From the NCBI RefSeq assembly GCF_030362855.1, contig NZ_JAUCBP010000002.1, positions 186,001 to 250,000 of the forward strand: a DNA stretch of 64,000 bases, given 5' to 3'. The position numbers were made by a program, and so were the translations under genes. Below are positions 36,510 to 46,901 of the stretch, one piece after another; position 1 is the stretch's first letter, and every line of letters begins with the position of its first letter. Origin of the DNA: Neoalteromonas arenosi. GTDB lineage: Bacteria; Pseudomonadota; Gammaproteobacteria; Enterobacterales; Alteromonadaceae. Under the pieces are notes generated by a model. The model was not told the origin of the DNA and made no database searches. It saw nothing but the letters and a program-made list of their open reading frames with translations.

Positions 36510-37376
36510 TTATGAGCGTGGTAAGCGACTTGCGATAAATTCTGTAAGGGTTTTGCTGATGGTTGCTTGGCTGGATGATTGACGCTGACGAGCAAAATCA
36601 AACAAACAAATATGTATGCTGCCTAAATTGGGCAAATAGCGGCGGGATACAACATTGAGATTATCCGGTACACTCCGCCTCGCCAGTGCCGTTATACCGA
36701 TACCTTGTTTAATAGCCGCGCTGAGACCACTTAAATCGGCATTGGTATAAGCAATGCGCCACGGAATGGTTTGCTGCTTTAAGCGCTCAATCACGCGTGA
36801 ACGGTAAACACAACCTTCAGGCGCGAGCACGAGTGAAATCATGTCAGATTTAGTTGGTAAGCTGCGATCGCCAATCCATACCATGTCATCTTGCACACTA
36901 TAATCAGCGTCCTGAGCACGTTCGGGGCCTGTTAACGCCAATACCACGTCAAACTGATTACGCTTATCTTCATTGAGCAAGTCGTAACTCAAGCTTGAGG
37001 TCACCTCTAACGCAACATCGGGATACTGCGCAGAGAACTCACCGATGATTGATGGTAATAAGATTGAGGCAAACTCACTGGGGATCCCCAAACGCATACG
37101 GCCGCGCAGTGGATCTTGGGTGGTATAGCGAAATACTTCATCATTGATAGCGAGAATTTGCTGGGCTTTGTCTAACAACCAGCGGCCGGTATTGGTCGGC
37201 TCGTATCTTTGGCCAACCTTGTGAAATAGCTTTTGCTCTAACTGCTCTTCAAGCTTTTTAATTTGCAAACTAATCGCGGGTTGCGAGCGACCCAGCACAT
37301 CACCGGCTTTGGCAAACCCACCTTGATTGATGATCGTCACGAAGGTGCGAAGCGTATCCATTGAGAGCTGTTTCAA
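36510..37376 (-). CDS. LysR-family transcriptional regulator
   Basis: The 288-residue LTTR has an N-terminal winged helix (MDTLRTFVTIINQGGFAKAG, QPAISLQIKKLEEQLEQKLF) and a periplasmic-binding-like effector domain. Residues such as RMRLGIPSEFASILLP and IKQGIGITALAR recall the LrhA/PecT group rather than E. coli GcvA. It is divergent from gcvT across a 133-bp gap holding a palindrome (37405-37429), so it may regulate itself and possibly gcv. Confidence 0.9.
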   Translation of the reverse strand: MKQLSMDTLRTFVTIINQGGFAKAGDVLGRSQPAISLQIKKLEEQLEQKLFHKVGQRYEPTNTGRWLLDKAQQILAINDEVFRYTTQDPLRGRMRLGIPSEFASILLPSIIGEFSAQYPDVALEVTSSLSYDLLNEDKRNQFDVVLALTGPERAQDADYSVQDDMVWIGDRSLPTKSDMISLVLAPEGCVYRSRVIERLKQQTIPWRIAYTNADLSGLSAAIKQGIGITALARRSVPDNLNVVSRRYLPNLGSIHICLFDFARQRQSSSQATISKTLTEFIASRLPRS

Positions 37377-37404
37377 GATTTACTTACCTAATGTTGGTTG
37401 CATT

Positions 37405-37429
37405 AATACATTAACAATATAAATGTATT
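37405..37429. promoter_or_regulatory. Inverted repeat, candidate LysR-type operator
   Basis: AATACATT, 9 nt, AATGTATT: a perfect 8-bp inverted repeat containing the LTTR T-N11-A form. It is 29 bp from the LysR start and upstream of the gcvT promoter candidate. This position is typical of an LTTR recognition site acting on both divergent genes. Confidence 0.6.
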
Positions 37430-37445
37430 GATTTGAATTTCAAAT

Positions 37446-37474
37446 TTGTTTGCTGCGCACTAGCTTTCTATACT
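37446..37474 (+). promoter_or_regulatory. Candidate sigma70 promoter for gcvT-gcvH-gcvP
   Basis: TTGTTT (37446-37451) and TATACT (37469-37474) are spaced by exactly 17 nt, 35 nt before the gcvT ATG. The palindrome at 37405-37429 lies just upstream of the -35, in an activator position. There is no room for a glycine riboswitch in the short leader. Confidence 0.6.
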
Positions 37475-37509
37475 TTTTAACAATTTATTGAACAATAGTG
37501 GTCACTCGA

Positions 37510-38589
37510 ATGAACCAGAAAACCGCCCTATACACAGCGCACGTCGATCTTGGAGCAAAGATGGTCGATTTCTTTGGCTGGGATATGCCAATCAACTACG
37601 GCTCACAAATCGAAGAGCACCATGCCGTTCGTCAAGATGCCGGTATGTTCGATGTATCTCACATGACCATTGTCGATGTGCAAGGCCCGCAAGCACAGGA
37701 TTATTTGCGCCATTTGTTGGCTAATGATGTAGCTAAGTTAACGGTTAAAGGTAAAGCCCTTTATTCAGGGATGTTGAATGAAGCGGGTGGCGTAATTGAC
37801 GACCTTATCGTATATCACTTCGATGCGACTAATTACCGCGTAGTTGTAAACTCAGCAACACGTGAGAAAGACTTGAACTGGCTCAATCAACAAGCCGAAG
37901 GTTTTGATGTCAACGTAATGCCGCGCGACGAATTCGCGATGATCGCCGTGCAAGGCCCTAAGGCCAAAGAAAAAGCTCATCAGGTTTTCAGCCCGGGCCA
38001 GCAAGAAGCGGTTGCAGGCATGAAACCATTCTTTGGCGTACAAGCGGAAGATTTGTTTATCGCTACCACTGGTTATACCGGCGAAGCGGGTTACGAAATT
38101 ATTGTCAACAAAACTGACGCTATTGCTTTGTGGCAGCGCTTGCTAGAAGCGGGTGTTAAGCCTTGTGGTTTAGGTGCTCGTGATACGTTGCGCTTAGAAG
38201 CCGGCATGAACCTTTACGGTCAAGATATGGATGAGACCGTTTCGCCATTGGCGGCGAACATGGGCTGGACTATTACATGGGAGCCCGCAGAGCGCAACTT
38301 TGTTGGTCGTAAAGCCTTAGAACAACAAAAGGCCGAAGGTACCGATAAGTTGGTTGGTTTAGTTATGACTGATAAAGGTGTACTTCGCGCAGGCCAAGCA
38401 GTGCGCTGCGAAGCCGGTAATGGTGTGGTTACATCTGGCACTTTCTCACCAACATTAGGCCATTCTATCGCTATGGCTCGTGTACCTGCAGCCGTTGGTG
38501 ACACAGTTGAAGTGGAAATGCGCAAAAAGTGGGTTACAGTATCTGTAGTGAAACCCAGTTTTGTTCGCAATGGCAAAAGCGTTTTATAA
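37510..38589 (+). CDS. gcvT: Glycine cleavage system T protein (aminomethyltransferase)
   Basis: GcvT releases ammonia from the aminomethyl arm of GcvH and transfers the one-carbon unit to tetrahydrofolate. I use the ATG at 37510 ([20 protein letters not shown], 359 aa), which aligns with E. coli GcvT. Landmarks are [52 protein letters not shown] and PSFVRNGKS. It heads the gcvT-gcvH-gcvP operon; Lpd (17540-18961) supplies the L protein. Confidence 0.97.
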   Translation: MNQKTALYTAHVDLGAKMVDFFGWDMPINYGSQIEEHHAVRQDAGMFDVSHMTIVDVQGPQAQDYLRHLLANDVAKLTVKGKALYSGMLNEAGGVIDDLIVYHFDATNYRVVVNSATREKDLNWLNQQAEGFDVNVMPRDEFAMIAVQGPKAKEKAHQVFSPGQQEAVAGMKPFFGVQAEDLFIATTGYTGEAGYEIIVNKTDAIALWQRLLEAGVKPCGLGARDTLRLEAGMNLYGQDMDETVSPLAANMGWTITWEPAERNFVGRKALEQQKAEGTDKLVGLVMTDKGVLRAGQAVRCEAGNGVVTSGTFSPTLGHSIAMARVPAAVGDTVEVEMRKKWVTVSVVKPSFVRNGKSVL

Positions 38590-38617
38590 ATTACCCTCAA
38601 ATTAACTAGGAATCGTT

Positions 38618-39007
38618 ATGAGCAACATCCCTAAAGAACTACGTTATACCGCTACTCACGAGTGGGTTCGTCCAGAAGGCGACGGTGTATTTACTGTTGG
38701 AATCACCGAGCATGCCCAAGACTTACTGGGTGATATGGTTTTTGTTGAGCTACCTGATGTGGGTGATGAAGTCAGCACGGGTGATGACATTGTAGTCGCT
38801 GAATCGGTAAAAGCGGCGTCTGACGTTTACGCGCCAATCAGCGGTGAAATTCTTGCGGTAAATGAAGAATTAGAAGATTCACCAGAGCTGGTTAACTCTG
38901 ACCCATTTGGTGACGGCTGGATGTTTAAAATCAAGGCTGAAGACGCAAGCGAAGTTGAATCTTTACTTGATGCTGAAGGCTACGAAGAAAGCATCGACGA
39001 AGATTAA
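38618..39007 (+). CDS. gcvH: Glycine cleavage system H protein
   Basis: GcvH is the lipoylated shuttle protein of the glycine cleavage system. The 129-residue length fits. The N-terminus reads [14 protein letters not shown] and the lipoylation site is the Lys in [19 protein letters not shown]. The acidic C-terminus is typical. A hairpin (39036-39063) lies between it and gcvP. Confidence 0.97.
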   Translation: MSNIPKELRYTATHEWVRPEGDGVFTVGITEHAQDLLGDMVFVELPDVGDEVSTGDDIVVAESVKAASDVYAPISGEILAVNEELEDSPELVNSDPFGDGWMFKIKAEDASEVESLLDAEGYEESIDED

Positions 39008-39035
39008 TCAGCGTCACTTTACCCATTAGTTAATC

Positions 39036-39063
39036 GATAAGCATCACATTTGTGGTGCTTATC
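39036..39063 (+). promoter_or_regulatory. Intercistronic hairpin between gcvH and gcvP
   Basis: GATAAGCATCAC, ATTT, GTGGTGCTTATC form a 12-bp stem (one G-U wobble) with a tetraloop. No T-run follows, so it is more likely an mRNA-stability or processing element than a terminator; it may set the ratio of GcvH to GcvP. Confidence 0.6.
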
Positions 39064-39094
39064 CACCCATTGCGAACACAACTAGTACTGAATT

Positions 39095-41998
39095 ATGTCA
39101 AATACTATCCAAACTTTGGCTCAATTAGAGCAACCTCAGGATTTTGTCCGTCGTCACATCGGCCCGGGCCAACAAGAAATTGCCAATATGCTGGAAGCCG
39201 TTGGTGCGACGTCACTGGATGATTTGATTGAACAGACAGTACCCGCCGGTATTCGTTTACCTGAGCCACTTAACTGCGGGGTAGCAGAAAACGAGGTTGA
39301 CGCATTAAGCCAGCTAAAAGCGGTTGCAGAAAAGAACACTATCATGCGGTCGTTTATCGGAATGGGTTACACCGGTACGCATACACCAAACGTTATTTTG
39401 CGGAACGTGCTTGAGAATCCAGGCTGGTATACCGCTTACACGCCGTATCAGCCAGAAATTGCCCAAGGTCGTTTGGAAGCTATTTTGAACTTCCAGCAGG
39501 TAACCATTGATTTGACTGGCTTACCGTTGGCATCGGCATCACTACTTGATGAAGCCACAGCTGCTGCCGAGGCTATGGGCCTTGCTAAGCGCGTCAGCAA
39601 GAACAAGAAGTGCAACACCTTCTTCGTTGCTGACAACGTGCATCCTCAAACCATCGACGTGGTTAAAACGCGCGCGGAAATGTTCGGTTTTGAGATCGCA
39701 ACAGGTGCACCCGAAGCGGTTACAGAATTAGATGTGTTCGGAGCTATTTTGCAATACCCGAGCACCACCGGTGAAGTGACTGATTTATCTGACATCATCG
39801 CTGCCGTACAAGCCAAGAAAGGTATTGTTGCGGTTGCTGCCGATATCATGAGCTTAGTGATGCTTAAGTCGCCGGCGGAAATGGGTGCTGATGTTGCTTT
39901 CGGTAGCGCCCAGCGCTTTGGTGTACCCATGGGATATGGCGGTCCTCACGCGGCATTTTTCGCCACCCGTGATGAGTACAAACGTTCACTGCCAGGTCGT
40001 ATTATCGGTGTGAGTAAAGACACCCGTGGCAACCCAGCACTGCGCATGGCATTGCAAACGCGCGAGCAACACATTCGCCGTGAAAAAGCCAACTCCAACA
40101 TTTGTACCGCCCAGGTATTGCTTGCCAATATGGCGTCTTTCTATGCGGTGTATCACGGCCCTCAAGGCTTGCAAACAATCGCTAACCGTATTCACCGCAT
40201 GGCTGATATTTTAGCGCTTGGCTTGACCACCAAAGGCCTTGGTCTTTTGCACAGCACCTGGTTTGATACCATCAGTGTAGTAGTCGAAGATAAAGCCGCA
40301 GTACTAGCCGCAGCGCTTGAAAAAGGCATGAATTTACGTGCTGACCTAGACGGTGCGGTCGGTATCACCGTAGATGAAACTACCACTCGTCACGATATCA
40401 GCGATTTGTTCGATGTATTATTAGGCGCTGATCACAGTCTTGATATTGACCAGTTAGATGCAGAAGTGACGACACAAGGTTCCACCAGTATACCTGCTGA
40501 GCTTGTGCGCACCTCTGAGATTTTGACTCACGACGTATTTAATCAGTATCACTCTGAAACTGAGATGCTGCGTTATATCAAGTCACTTGAAGACAAAGAC
40601 TTAGCCTTGAATCACTCAATGATTTCCTTGGGCTCTTGTACCATGAAGCTTAACGCGACGGCGGAGATGATCCCTGTAACCTGGCCAGAATTTGGTGCCT
40701 TGCACCCGTTTGCACCTGTTGATCAAGCGGCTGGTTACGCCGAAATGATTGCTGAGCTTAGCGACTGGCTCATTAACATCACCGGTTACGATGCTTTATC
40801 TATGCAACCAAACTCTGGTGCACAGGGTGAATATGCAGGCTTGTTGGCGATCCAGCGTTATCACGCGAGTCGCGGCGAAGGCCACCGCAATGTGTGCTTG
40901 ATCCCAAGCTCTGCGCACGGTACCAACCCAGCGTCAGCGCAAATGGTTAGTCTGAAAGTGGTAGTAGTTAATTGTGACAAAGACGGTAACGTTGACCTTA
41001 ACGACCTGCGTCAAAAGGCCGCAGATGTGGCTGATAATCTGTCTTGTGCAATGATTACTTACCCTTCTACGCACGGCGTGTACGAAGAGACGGTTCGTGA
41101 GATTTGTGACATCGTGCATGAGCACGGTGGTCAGGTGTACCTAGATGGTGCCAATATGAACGCGCAAGTTGGTATCACGTCACCCGGTTATATCGGGGCT
41201 GACGTTTCGCACTTAAATTTGCACAAAACTTTCTGTATTCCGCACGGTGGTGGCGGCCCTGGTATGGGACCAATCGGAGTTAAGAAACACCTAGAACCCT
41301 TCTTGCCAAATCACCAAGTGGTCAATGTAGAAACCACTACAGCCGGTAACGGTGCGGTTTCAGCGGCGCCTTGGGGCAGCGCTTCAATCTTGCCGATCAG
41401 CTACATGTATATCAAAATGATGGGTGGCGAAGGGCTTAAAAAGGCGACGGAAGTGGCAATTTTGAATGCTAACTACGTGGCGAAAAAGCTCGAAGGCCAT
41501 TACCCGATTTTGTACAAAGGTCGCAATGGTCGTGTTGCGCACGAATGTATTATCGATTTGCGTCCGCTTAAAGAAGCGTCTGGCGTAACCGAAATGGATA
41601 TCGCTAAGCGCTTGAACGACTACGGCTTCCACGCACCAACGATGAGCTTCCCAGTTGCTGGAACGTTGATGATTGAGCCAACGGAATCAGAAGCTCAAGT
41701 CGAGCTAGACCGCTTTATCGAAGCTATGATCCACATTCGCGAAGAGATTGCGAAAGTGGAAAGCGGTGAGTGGGATGCAACGGATAACCCATTGCACAAT
41801 GCGCCACATACACTGGCGGATATTTGTGATAACGAATGGACTCGAAGCTACGATCGTATACTCGCCGCATACCCAGTACCTGCTGTTGCACGTAACAAGT
41901 TCTGGCCAAGCGTAAATCGTATCGATGACGTATACGGCGATCGTAACCTGATTTGTTCATGTCCGGATTTGGATAGTTATCGGGAGATAGCGGAGTAG
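39095..41998 (+). CDS. gcvP: Glycine dehydrogenase (decarboxylating), P protein
   Basis: GcvP is the PLP enzyme that decarboxylates glycine and loads the aminomethyl group onto GcvH. The 967-residue protein is the fused (P1 plus P2) type. The PLP Lys lies in [20 protein letters not shown], and other landmarks are [33 protein letters not shown] and [18 protein letters not shown]. Glycine-derived one-carbon units connect with serA, gcvT and fau. Confidence 0.98.
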   Translation: MSNTIQTLAQLEQPQDFVRRHIGPGQQEIANMLEAVGATSLDDLIEQTVPAGIRLPEPLNCGVAENEVDALSQLKAVAEKNTIMRSFIGMGYTGTHTPNVILRNVLENPGWYTAYTPYQPEIAQGRLEAILNFQQVTIDLTGLPLASASLLDEATAAAEAMGLAKRVSKNKKCNTFFVADNVHPQTIDVVKTRAEMFGFEIATGAPEAVTELDVFGAILQYPSTTGEVTDLSDIIAAVQAKKGIVAVAADIMSLVMLKSPAEMGADVAFGSAQRFGVPMGYGGPHAAFFATRDEYKRSLPGRIIGVSKDTRGNPALRMALQTREQHIRREKANSNICTAQVLLANMASFYAVYHGPQGLQTIANRIHRMADILALGLTTKGLGLLHSTWFDTISVVVEDKAAVLAAALEKGMNLRADLDGAVGITVDETTTRHDISDLFDVLLGADHSLDIDQLDAEVTTQGSTSIPAELVRTSEILTHDVFNQYHSETEMLRYIKSLEDKDLALNHSMISLGSCTMKLNATAEMIPVTWPEFGALHPFAPVDQAAGYAEMIAELSDWLINITGYDALSMQPNSGAQGEYAGLLAIQRYHASRGEGHRNVCLIPSSAHGTNPASAQMVSLKVVVVNCDKDGNVDLNDLRQKAADVADNLSCAMITYPSTHGVYEETVREICDIVHEHGGQVYLDGANMNAQVGITSPGYIGADVSHLNLHKTFCIPHGGGGPGMGPIGVKKHLEPFLPNHQVVNVETTTAGNGAVSAAPWGSASILPISYMYIKMMGGEGLKKATEVAILNANYVAKKLEGHYPILYKGRNGRVAHECIIDLRPLKEASGVTEMDIAKRLNDYGFHAPTMSFPVAGTLMIEPTESEAQVELDRFIEAMIHIREEIAKVESGEWDATDNPLHNAPHTLADICDNEWTRSYDRILAAYPVPAVARNKFWPSVNRIDDVYGDRNLICSCPDLDSYREIAE

Positions 41999-42025
41999 TT
42001 TATCGCGTAAAATTAACTCTCTACG

Positions 42026-42055
42026 CAAAAAGGCGAGCCATAGGTTCGCCTTTTT
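42026..42055 (+). terminator. Rho-independent terminator after gcvP
   Basis: AAAAAGGCGAGCC, ATA, GGTTCGCCTTTTT form a hairpin with a T-run, 28 bp after the gcvP stop. It ends the gcv operon. Confidence 0.9.
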
Positions 42056-42159
42056 CTTGTGCTTTGTTTGTATGGCGTTGCAACTGAACTAGCTAAACTA
42101 TAACCTACCACCATGCCGTTAATTGCGTTATTGCAAAAAAATATAAGTCACAAAAACGC

Positions 42160-45100
42160 GTGAAAATCATATCGTCATCACTACAATGTTTATGTCTTTT
42201 TCTGGTGCTAGTATTTGGATGCAATGCACAATCAGATAGCTTATTTGAGCACTCTATCTTTCATTCTCCGCTCGACAACGTTTCAGGGATAGATGGTGAT
42301 ATAGTCGCTATTACTGAAGATGAACAAGGCTTCATTTGGTTTGTAGCCTCTAACGGTTTGTGGCGCTGGGATGGCCACTATGCTGAGCGCGCTGTATTTG
42401 TTGAGCAATCGGCAGAGGCGCAGAGCCCATTTATTCAAGCCGCACATGCCGATAAAACAGGGCAAATTTGGGTGGGAACCAATCGCGGTTTGTTTCGTCT
42501 GGATACACAACAGCGTCAATTGTATACGGTGCAACACGATCAACTATCAACCTTGTCATTACAAAACATTACATCGGCAGCTGAGCCAGCACATTTATTT
42601 ATCGCTGCTGACCGTGCTGTTTATCAGTATGATGTTGAAAGCAACCAATTAACCTTGCTGCCATTGCCCTACGATGCGCGCATTCACGCCTTAATAGTCC
42701 ATAAACAACATCTCTGGGTGGGCAGCGGCAACGGTCTGCTTAACATGCCGTTGGCTGAGTCTGAGAAGATGCTCAATCCGGTTGAAAATTTTGAGTCTGA
42801 GATCCGCATCAGCGTATTTGCCACTACTCAAAGGCAAGAGTTACTAGTGGGGACCGCCAACCGAGGCTTATTTGTAGAAACGCAAAACGAACATTTTGAG
42901 CAGGTACGTTTTGATGACAAAGTTCAGCCGTGGATTTATTCTATTACGGTAACCGATGCAAATAAGGTGCTACTCGGTACTTTTGGCAAAGGTTTACTCA
43001 CATTAGATGTAGAGCAGTTATCTGTTCGTCGTGCATTCTTTGACCCTTTGCACCCCGCGGGCTTAGCCAATGACAATGTTTGGGCGTTGTATACCGACTC
43101 TCGCGGACTGGTATGGATTGGTGCAAATACGGCCTTACAAATTTATCAACCGGCAGCTAATGGAATCAGTCATATTCTCGGTGGGATAGGCTCGTTTGGG
43201 GGCTTAAATCAACGCCATGTTCATTCAGTTCAGTCGCGAAATAATGATTTGATAGTTGGCACCGGTAACAGTGGTCTAGAACGTTTAAATCCAATTACCG
43301 GACATGCCGAAGCTCTATATGACGATGGCAATGATCCGATCGAGACCCTGATAGTCGCTGAAGATCAACGCCTGTTCGCATCGAGTAATTTTAAATCGAT
43401 GCTGATAGATGCTAAATCTGCAGTGCAGGAGCCGATTGTTATCCCTGGGCGACCAGTGAATAAGTACTCCAGCGCATTTGCGCAGCGCAATGGTGTAATG
43501 TGGGTCGCGGGAACCGATGGTCTTTGGGCATACCATCAAGCGACCAACACGGCGCGTAATTTATTGGCACAAGCGACTCACGAACGCCGAGTCGCATCGC
43601 TCTTAATGACTGAAGACAGGCTATGGATTGGCTCTTGGCGTGGACTTTACGTGCTAGACCAACCTAACCTTGATAGCACAGAGATAAAAGTCGCCCCACA
43701 TGCGCCGGTGTCGTTACAGGAACAATTTATTCCGGCTCTTTTTGCAGATAGTCGAGAGCAAATTTGGGCAGGGACTAGTAATGCCGGACTGTTTGTCTAT
43801 CGCAAAGATGGACAATGGCAACAGTTACACATCGCCCCAGGTGAGCTAGGTGGGACGGTTGAAGCCATTGCTGGCGAAAGTGATGGGCGCGTGTACATCA
43901 GTACGTCAAAAAGTATCATCGCGGTCGATATCACCACCTACGAAGTGACTACTGTACTCAATGGACCTAGCGCTATCAATGCACCATTTCGACGAGGAGC
44001 AGCAACTAAAACAGCCAATGAAATTATGGTGTTTGGCGGTTTAAATGGTCTAACGCTCATAGAGCCAAACGAATTAGTATGGACACCTAAGCCCAGACAA
44101 GTGGTATTAACCGGCGGTACGGTTATCACAGCAGATGACGTGCAGTTAACCCCAGAATTATTTGACCGCAACATCCAGACGCCAACTCTGATCAAGCGCT
44201 TGTCCTTTGAGTTTGCGGCATTGGATTACCTCACACCTCAGCAAGTGTTTTATCGGTACCGATTGCTCGGATTGGATGACACTTGGACCGAGACTGATGC
44301 TGGCCACCGCGTTGCAACCTTTACGCAACCTCAACCAGGTAGCTACGTGTTTCAAGTTGAATACTCGTTAGACGGCCAACAATGGTTTGATAATAGCATT
44401 GAACGGCAGATAATTATTCCCGCGGCGTGGTATCAAACCGGTATCGCACGGTTTTTATTTGGGTTGCTCGTATGTGTGCTGGTGTTCATGTTACATAGAT
44501 TACGCGTGCAAAAACTCAACCGTCGCCAATTGGTGCTGGAGCAGCGGGTGGCTGAGCGCACGGCTGAGTTGCTCGAGGCTAATAAAACGCTGAATAAACA
44601 AGCGCAAGCATTGCGTGAAGCCAGTATGACCGACGCGCTAACGGGCTTGCATAACAGGCGGTTTCTGACCCAGAACATTGAGCGGGATGTGACGAAGTTA
44701 CAACGCTACTACGCTGATTGTGCCAAGAGTGCGTTGACGGCTGATGAGAACACAGACGTACTGTTTTTTCTCATAGATATTGATCACTTTAAATCAATCA
44801 ATGATACCTACGGACATCATATGGGGGATTTGGTGCTCATCGAGACGAGCCTGCGTTTAAAACAAGTCTTCCGCGAAATCGATTATTTGATCCGTTGGGG
44901 GGGGGAAGAATTTCTAGTGGTAGTGCATGATACACCGCGGAAAGACGCTACGGAGCTAGCCGAACGGGTGATTAATGTCATCGGTAGCAAGCCCTTTAAG
45001 CTCAAAAACAACCTCGAAGTTAATATTACCTGTTCCATTGGCTATGCTGCTTATCCACTAGCAAGTAAACACTTCGCCGCGTTAAGTTGGGAGGCTACCA

Positions 45101-45285
45101 TTGGGATTGCCGATGCAGGCCTTTACGCCGCGAAAAATAATAATCGCAACACCTGGTTTGGATTTACCTCTGTGCGGCCGGAAACCAACGAACAGGACAT
45201 GGCCAAAGTTCAACAGGATCCAGCATTTGTGTTTGAATACGGAGTGCTCGAACGGCGCGCAACGACGAAGTCCAATACGCCTTAA
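42160..45285 (+). CDS. Propeller-sensor diguanylate cyclase (Reg_prop / Y_Y_Y / GGDEF)
   Basis: This 1041-residue membrane sensor probably makes cyclic di-GMP. It has a signal peptide (residues 1-24), then two-component regulator propeller repeats (GFIWFVASNGLWRWDG, GQIWVGTNRGLFRLD, GLVWIGANTALQIY, EQIWAGTSNAGLFVY) to about residue 620. A Y_Y_Y domain (YRYRLLGLDDTWTETDAGHR) spans about 690-755, followed by a TM helix near 765-785 and a coiled coil. The GGDEF domain has DIDHFKSINDTYGH and active RWGGEEFLVV, with an I-site REID five residues before it, implying product inhibition. The start is a GTG with a weak ribosome site. A run of nine G lies inside GGEEF. Confidence 0.93.
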   Translation: MKIISSSLQCLCLFLVLVFGCNAQSDSLFEHSIFHSPLDNVSGIDGDIVAITEDEQGFIWFVASNGLWRWDGHYAERAVFVEQSAEAQSPFIQAAHADKTGQIWVGTNRGLFRLDTQQRQLYTVQHDQLSTLSLQNITSAAEPAHLFIAADRAVYQYDVESNQLTLLPLPYDARIHALIVHKQHLWVGSGNGLLNMPLAESEKMLNPVENFESEIRISVFATTQRQELLVGTANRGLFVETQNEHFEQVRFDDKVQPWIYSITVTDANKVLLGTFGKGLLTLDVEQLSVRRAFFDPLHPAGLANDNVWALYTDSRGLVWIGANTALQIYQPAANGISHILGGIGSFGGLNQRHVHSVQSRNNDLIVGTGNSGLERLNPITGHAEALYDDGNDPIETLIVAEDQRLFASSNFKSMLIDAKSAVQEPIVIPGRPVNKYSSAFAQRNGVMWVAGTDGLWAYHQATNTARNLLAQATHERRVASLLMTEDRLWIGSWRGLYVLDQPNLDSTEIKVAPHAPVSLQEQFIPALFADSREQIWAGTSNAGLFVYRKDGQWQQLHIAPGELGGTVEAIAGESDGRVYISTSKSIIAVDITTYEVTTVLNGPSAINAPFRRGAATKTANEIMVFGGLNGLTLIEPNELVWTPKPRQVVLTGGTVITADDVQLTPELFDRNIQTPTLIKRLSFEFAALDYLTPQQVFYRYRLLGLDDTWTETDAGHRVATFTQPQPGSYVFQVEYSLDGQQWFDNSIERQIIIPAAWYQTGIARFLFGLLVCVLVFMLHRLRVQKLNRRQLVLEQRVAERTAELLEANKTLNKQAQALREASMTDALTGLHNRRFLTQNIERDVTKLQRYYADCAKSALTADENTDVLFFLIDIDHFKSINDTYGHHMGDLVLIETSLRLKQVFREIDYLIRWGGEEFLVVVHDTPRKDATELAERVINVIGSKPFKLKNNLEVNITCSIGYAAYPLASKHFAALSWEATIGIADAGLYAAKNNNRNTWFGFTSVRPETNEQDMAKVQQDPAFVFEYGVLERRATTKSNTP

Positions 45286-46056
45286 TTAAAGCTCCCAACG
45301 CTGCATAATCGCGCTGTAAGTGCCATTATCTTTAAGTTGTTGCAGAGCCGTTCTGATCTGCATCACTGTTGCTTGTGACGTTGCGTTACCTGTAGCCATT
45401 TCGAGATTAATGGTCAATTCATCGATGTGCAGTATCGGTTTAATTGCGCTGGGGTCGAGGTTTGCCTGTGCAATTTCAAAGGGGCTGGTTACCATGTTCA
45501 TCAGAACTGCATCTATGCGTTGGCGATAGAGCATTGACCATAACTGGTCGATGCGCACAAAAAGATCGAGATTTTCACCTTCCACAAAGCCCTTATCGAG
45601 TAAGTATGCGGCAGCGCCGTAGCCGCGGATAGTGGCTACTTTTAGCGATTTAGCCTGTTCGATATGGTTTAACTCAGGTAATTGGCTGGAATTAAGTCCT
45701 ATTAGGTACGCCTTAGTTTGACCTACTTTGCCCAACCACTGTAACTTGTCTTCCCGACTCGTCGTGCGCAAGGCTGTTAACAACACGATATTCGGTCGCT
45801 TTTGTGTTTCTATTATAGCTCTTGCCCAGGGCAGATGGGCGATAGATGCCTCTCGGTCGATGATGTCGATAATCGCCATCGCCAAATCGACCATGGCACC
45901 TTGCGCCTGTTTGCTATCGTCGAGCCAGTAATAAGGAGCCACAATTTCTGAATAAAATCGGATAGGCGGTTCGTTGCTCTCTGCAAACGCTTGATTGACG
46001 GCAGCAACGAGCAATGTGAGTGCGATCAAACACTGATAAATTTTCTTACGCACCAT
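45286..46056 (-). CDS. Periplasmic substrate-binding-like protein (SBP_bac_3 type)
   Basis: The 256-residue exported protein has a signal peptide (MVRKKIYQCLIALTLLVAAV, cleavage near AFAE) and the fold pattern of family 3 solute-binding proteins (FYSEIVAPYYWLDDSKQAQG, ATIRGYGAAAYLLDKGF). No ABC permease or ATPase is next to it. Such orphan SBPs are common in marine Gammaproteobacteria, often near cyclic di-GMP enzymes. I use the ATG at 46056 with TGAGG upstream, rather than the longer open frame to 46149. It is convergent with the propeller cyclase gene. Confidence 0.78.
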   Translation of the reverse strand: MVRKKIYQCLIALTLLVAAVNQAFAESNEPPIRFYSEIVAPYYWLDDSKQAQGAMVDLAMAIIDIIDREASIAHLPWARAIIETQKRPNIVLLTALRTTSREDKLQWLGKVGQTKAYLIGLNSSQLPELNHIEQAKSLKVATIRGYGAAAYLLDKGFVEGENLDLFVRIDQLWSMLYRQRIDAVLMNMVTSPFEIAQANLDPSAIKPILHIDELTINLEMATGNATSQATVMQIRTALQQLKDNGTYSAIMQRWEL

Positions 46057-46209
46057 TACCTCAAGGCAAAACTTTCTACTACATGAAGCGCCATAATCTG
46101 CTTGATTCAAGCAAATTGCAATCATCAAGAGTCGTAACAGGTTTATCAATTGATACTTTATGCCGCTAATTGCGTAGTGGTTGTTAAATAGTGTTATTTC
46201 GGAGCCCGT

Positions 46210-46830
46210 GTGAAAAACTTTATTCTTCTTTTGTCACTGTTTATTAGTGGCTGTTCAGTATTTGGCGATAATGGCGTTGATTCAGCGCCGTATACACTGA
46301 TCGCCTCCGATCAAGAATCTAACATAGAAATCCGCAATTACGAGTCGATGATCTTGGTGTCAGCGAGTATGGGAGAGGGCGGAGAGAACAGCGCTTTTCG
46401 CAAACTATTTAAATACATCAGCGGTGATAATCAAGGGTCGAGAGAGATAGCTATGACAGCCCCAGTGTTTATGGATGAAGAGCAAGCTGACGGTACTGAA
46501 ATAGCTATGACGGCACCCGTATTTATGACTGAAAATAGTACTGAGCCATCGATGTCATTTGTGATGCCCGCTGATTTTACGCTAGCGACCACTCCCATTC
46601 CCAACGATCCTGATGTCGTGGTTAGCGAAGTCACTGATTATAAAGTCGCGGCAATCAAATTTAGTGGCACTCTGAGCGACGGCAATGTCAGCGAACACAC
46701 CGCAATATTGCGAAAGTGGCTGCAAGCGAATAATTATCAAGCCGTCGGTGAGCCGATTAAAGCTGGTTACAATGGGCCACTGACCATACCTTTCTTACGT
46801 CACAACGAAGTCTTGATCCCCATTCAATAA
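46210..46830 (+). CDS. SOUL haem-binding family lipoprotein
   Basis: The 206-residue product has a lipoprotein signal (FILLLSLFISGC, lipobox ISGC, Cys15). The SOUL domain shows YTLIASDQESNIEIRNYESM, EIAMTAPVFM, MSFVMPADFTL and GPLTIPFLRHNEVLIPI. SOUL proteins bind haem or related tetrapyrroles; function in bacteria is not settled. The diagnostic IAMTAPVFM strand occurs twice, 18 residues apart, with a Glu/Asp-rich spacer. The start is a GTG with GGAG 5 nt upstream. Confidence 0.88.
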   Translation: MKNFILLLSLFISGCSVFGDNGVDSAPYTLIASDQESNIEIRNYESMILVSASMGEGGENSAFRKLFKYISGDNQGSREIAMTAPVFMDEEQADGTEIAMTAPVFMTENSTEPSMSFVMPADFTLATTPIPNDPDVVVSEVTDYKVAAIKFSGTLSDGNVSEHTAILRKWLQANNYQAVGEPIKAGYNGPLTIPFLRHNEVLIPIQ

Positions 46831-46839
46831 TCTCAAAAA

Positions 46840-46866
46840 GCCCGCGCGGGATTCTTCGCGTGGGCT
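46840..46866 (+). terminator. Hairpin after the SOUL gene
   Basis: AGCCCGCGCG, about 8 nt, CGCGTGGGCT form a GC-rich stem ending 36 bp after the SOUL stop. There is no T-run, so it may be a weak or Rho-assisted terminator. Confidence 0.5.
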
Positions 46867-46901
46867 CATTCCATTTACTGTTGTATTGAATCGCTTTGCG
46901 T

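Noticed and set aside
37377-37509. Glycine riboswitch before gcvT
   Set aside because: The gap is only 133 bp, AT-rich, lacks tandem aptamer features, and is explained by a LysR-type palindrome and a sigma70 promoter.
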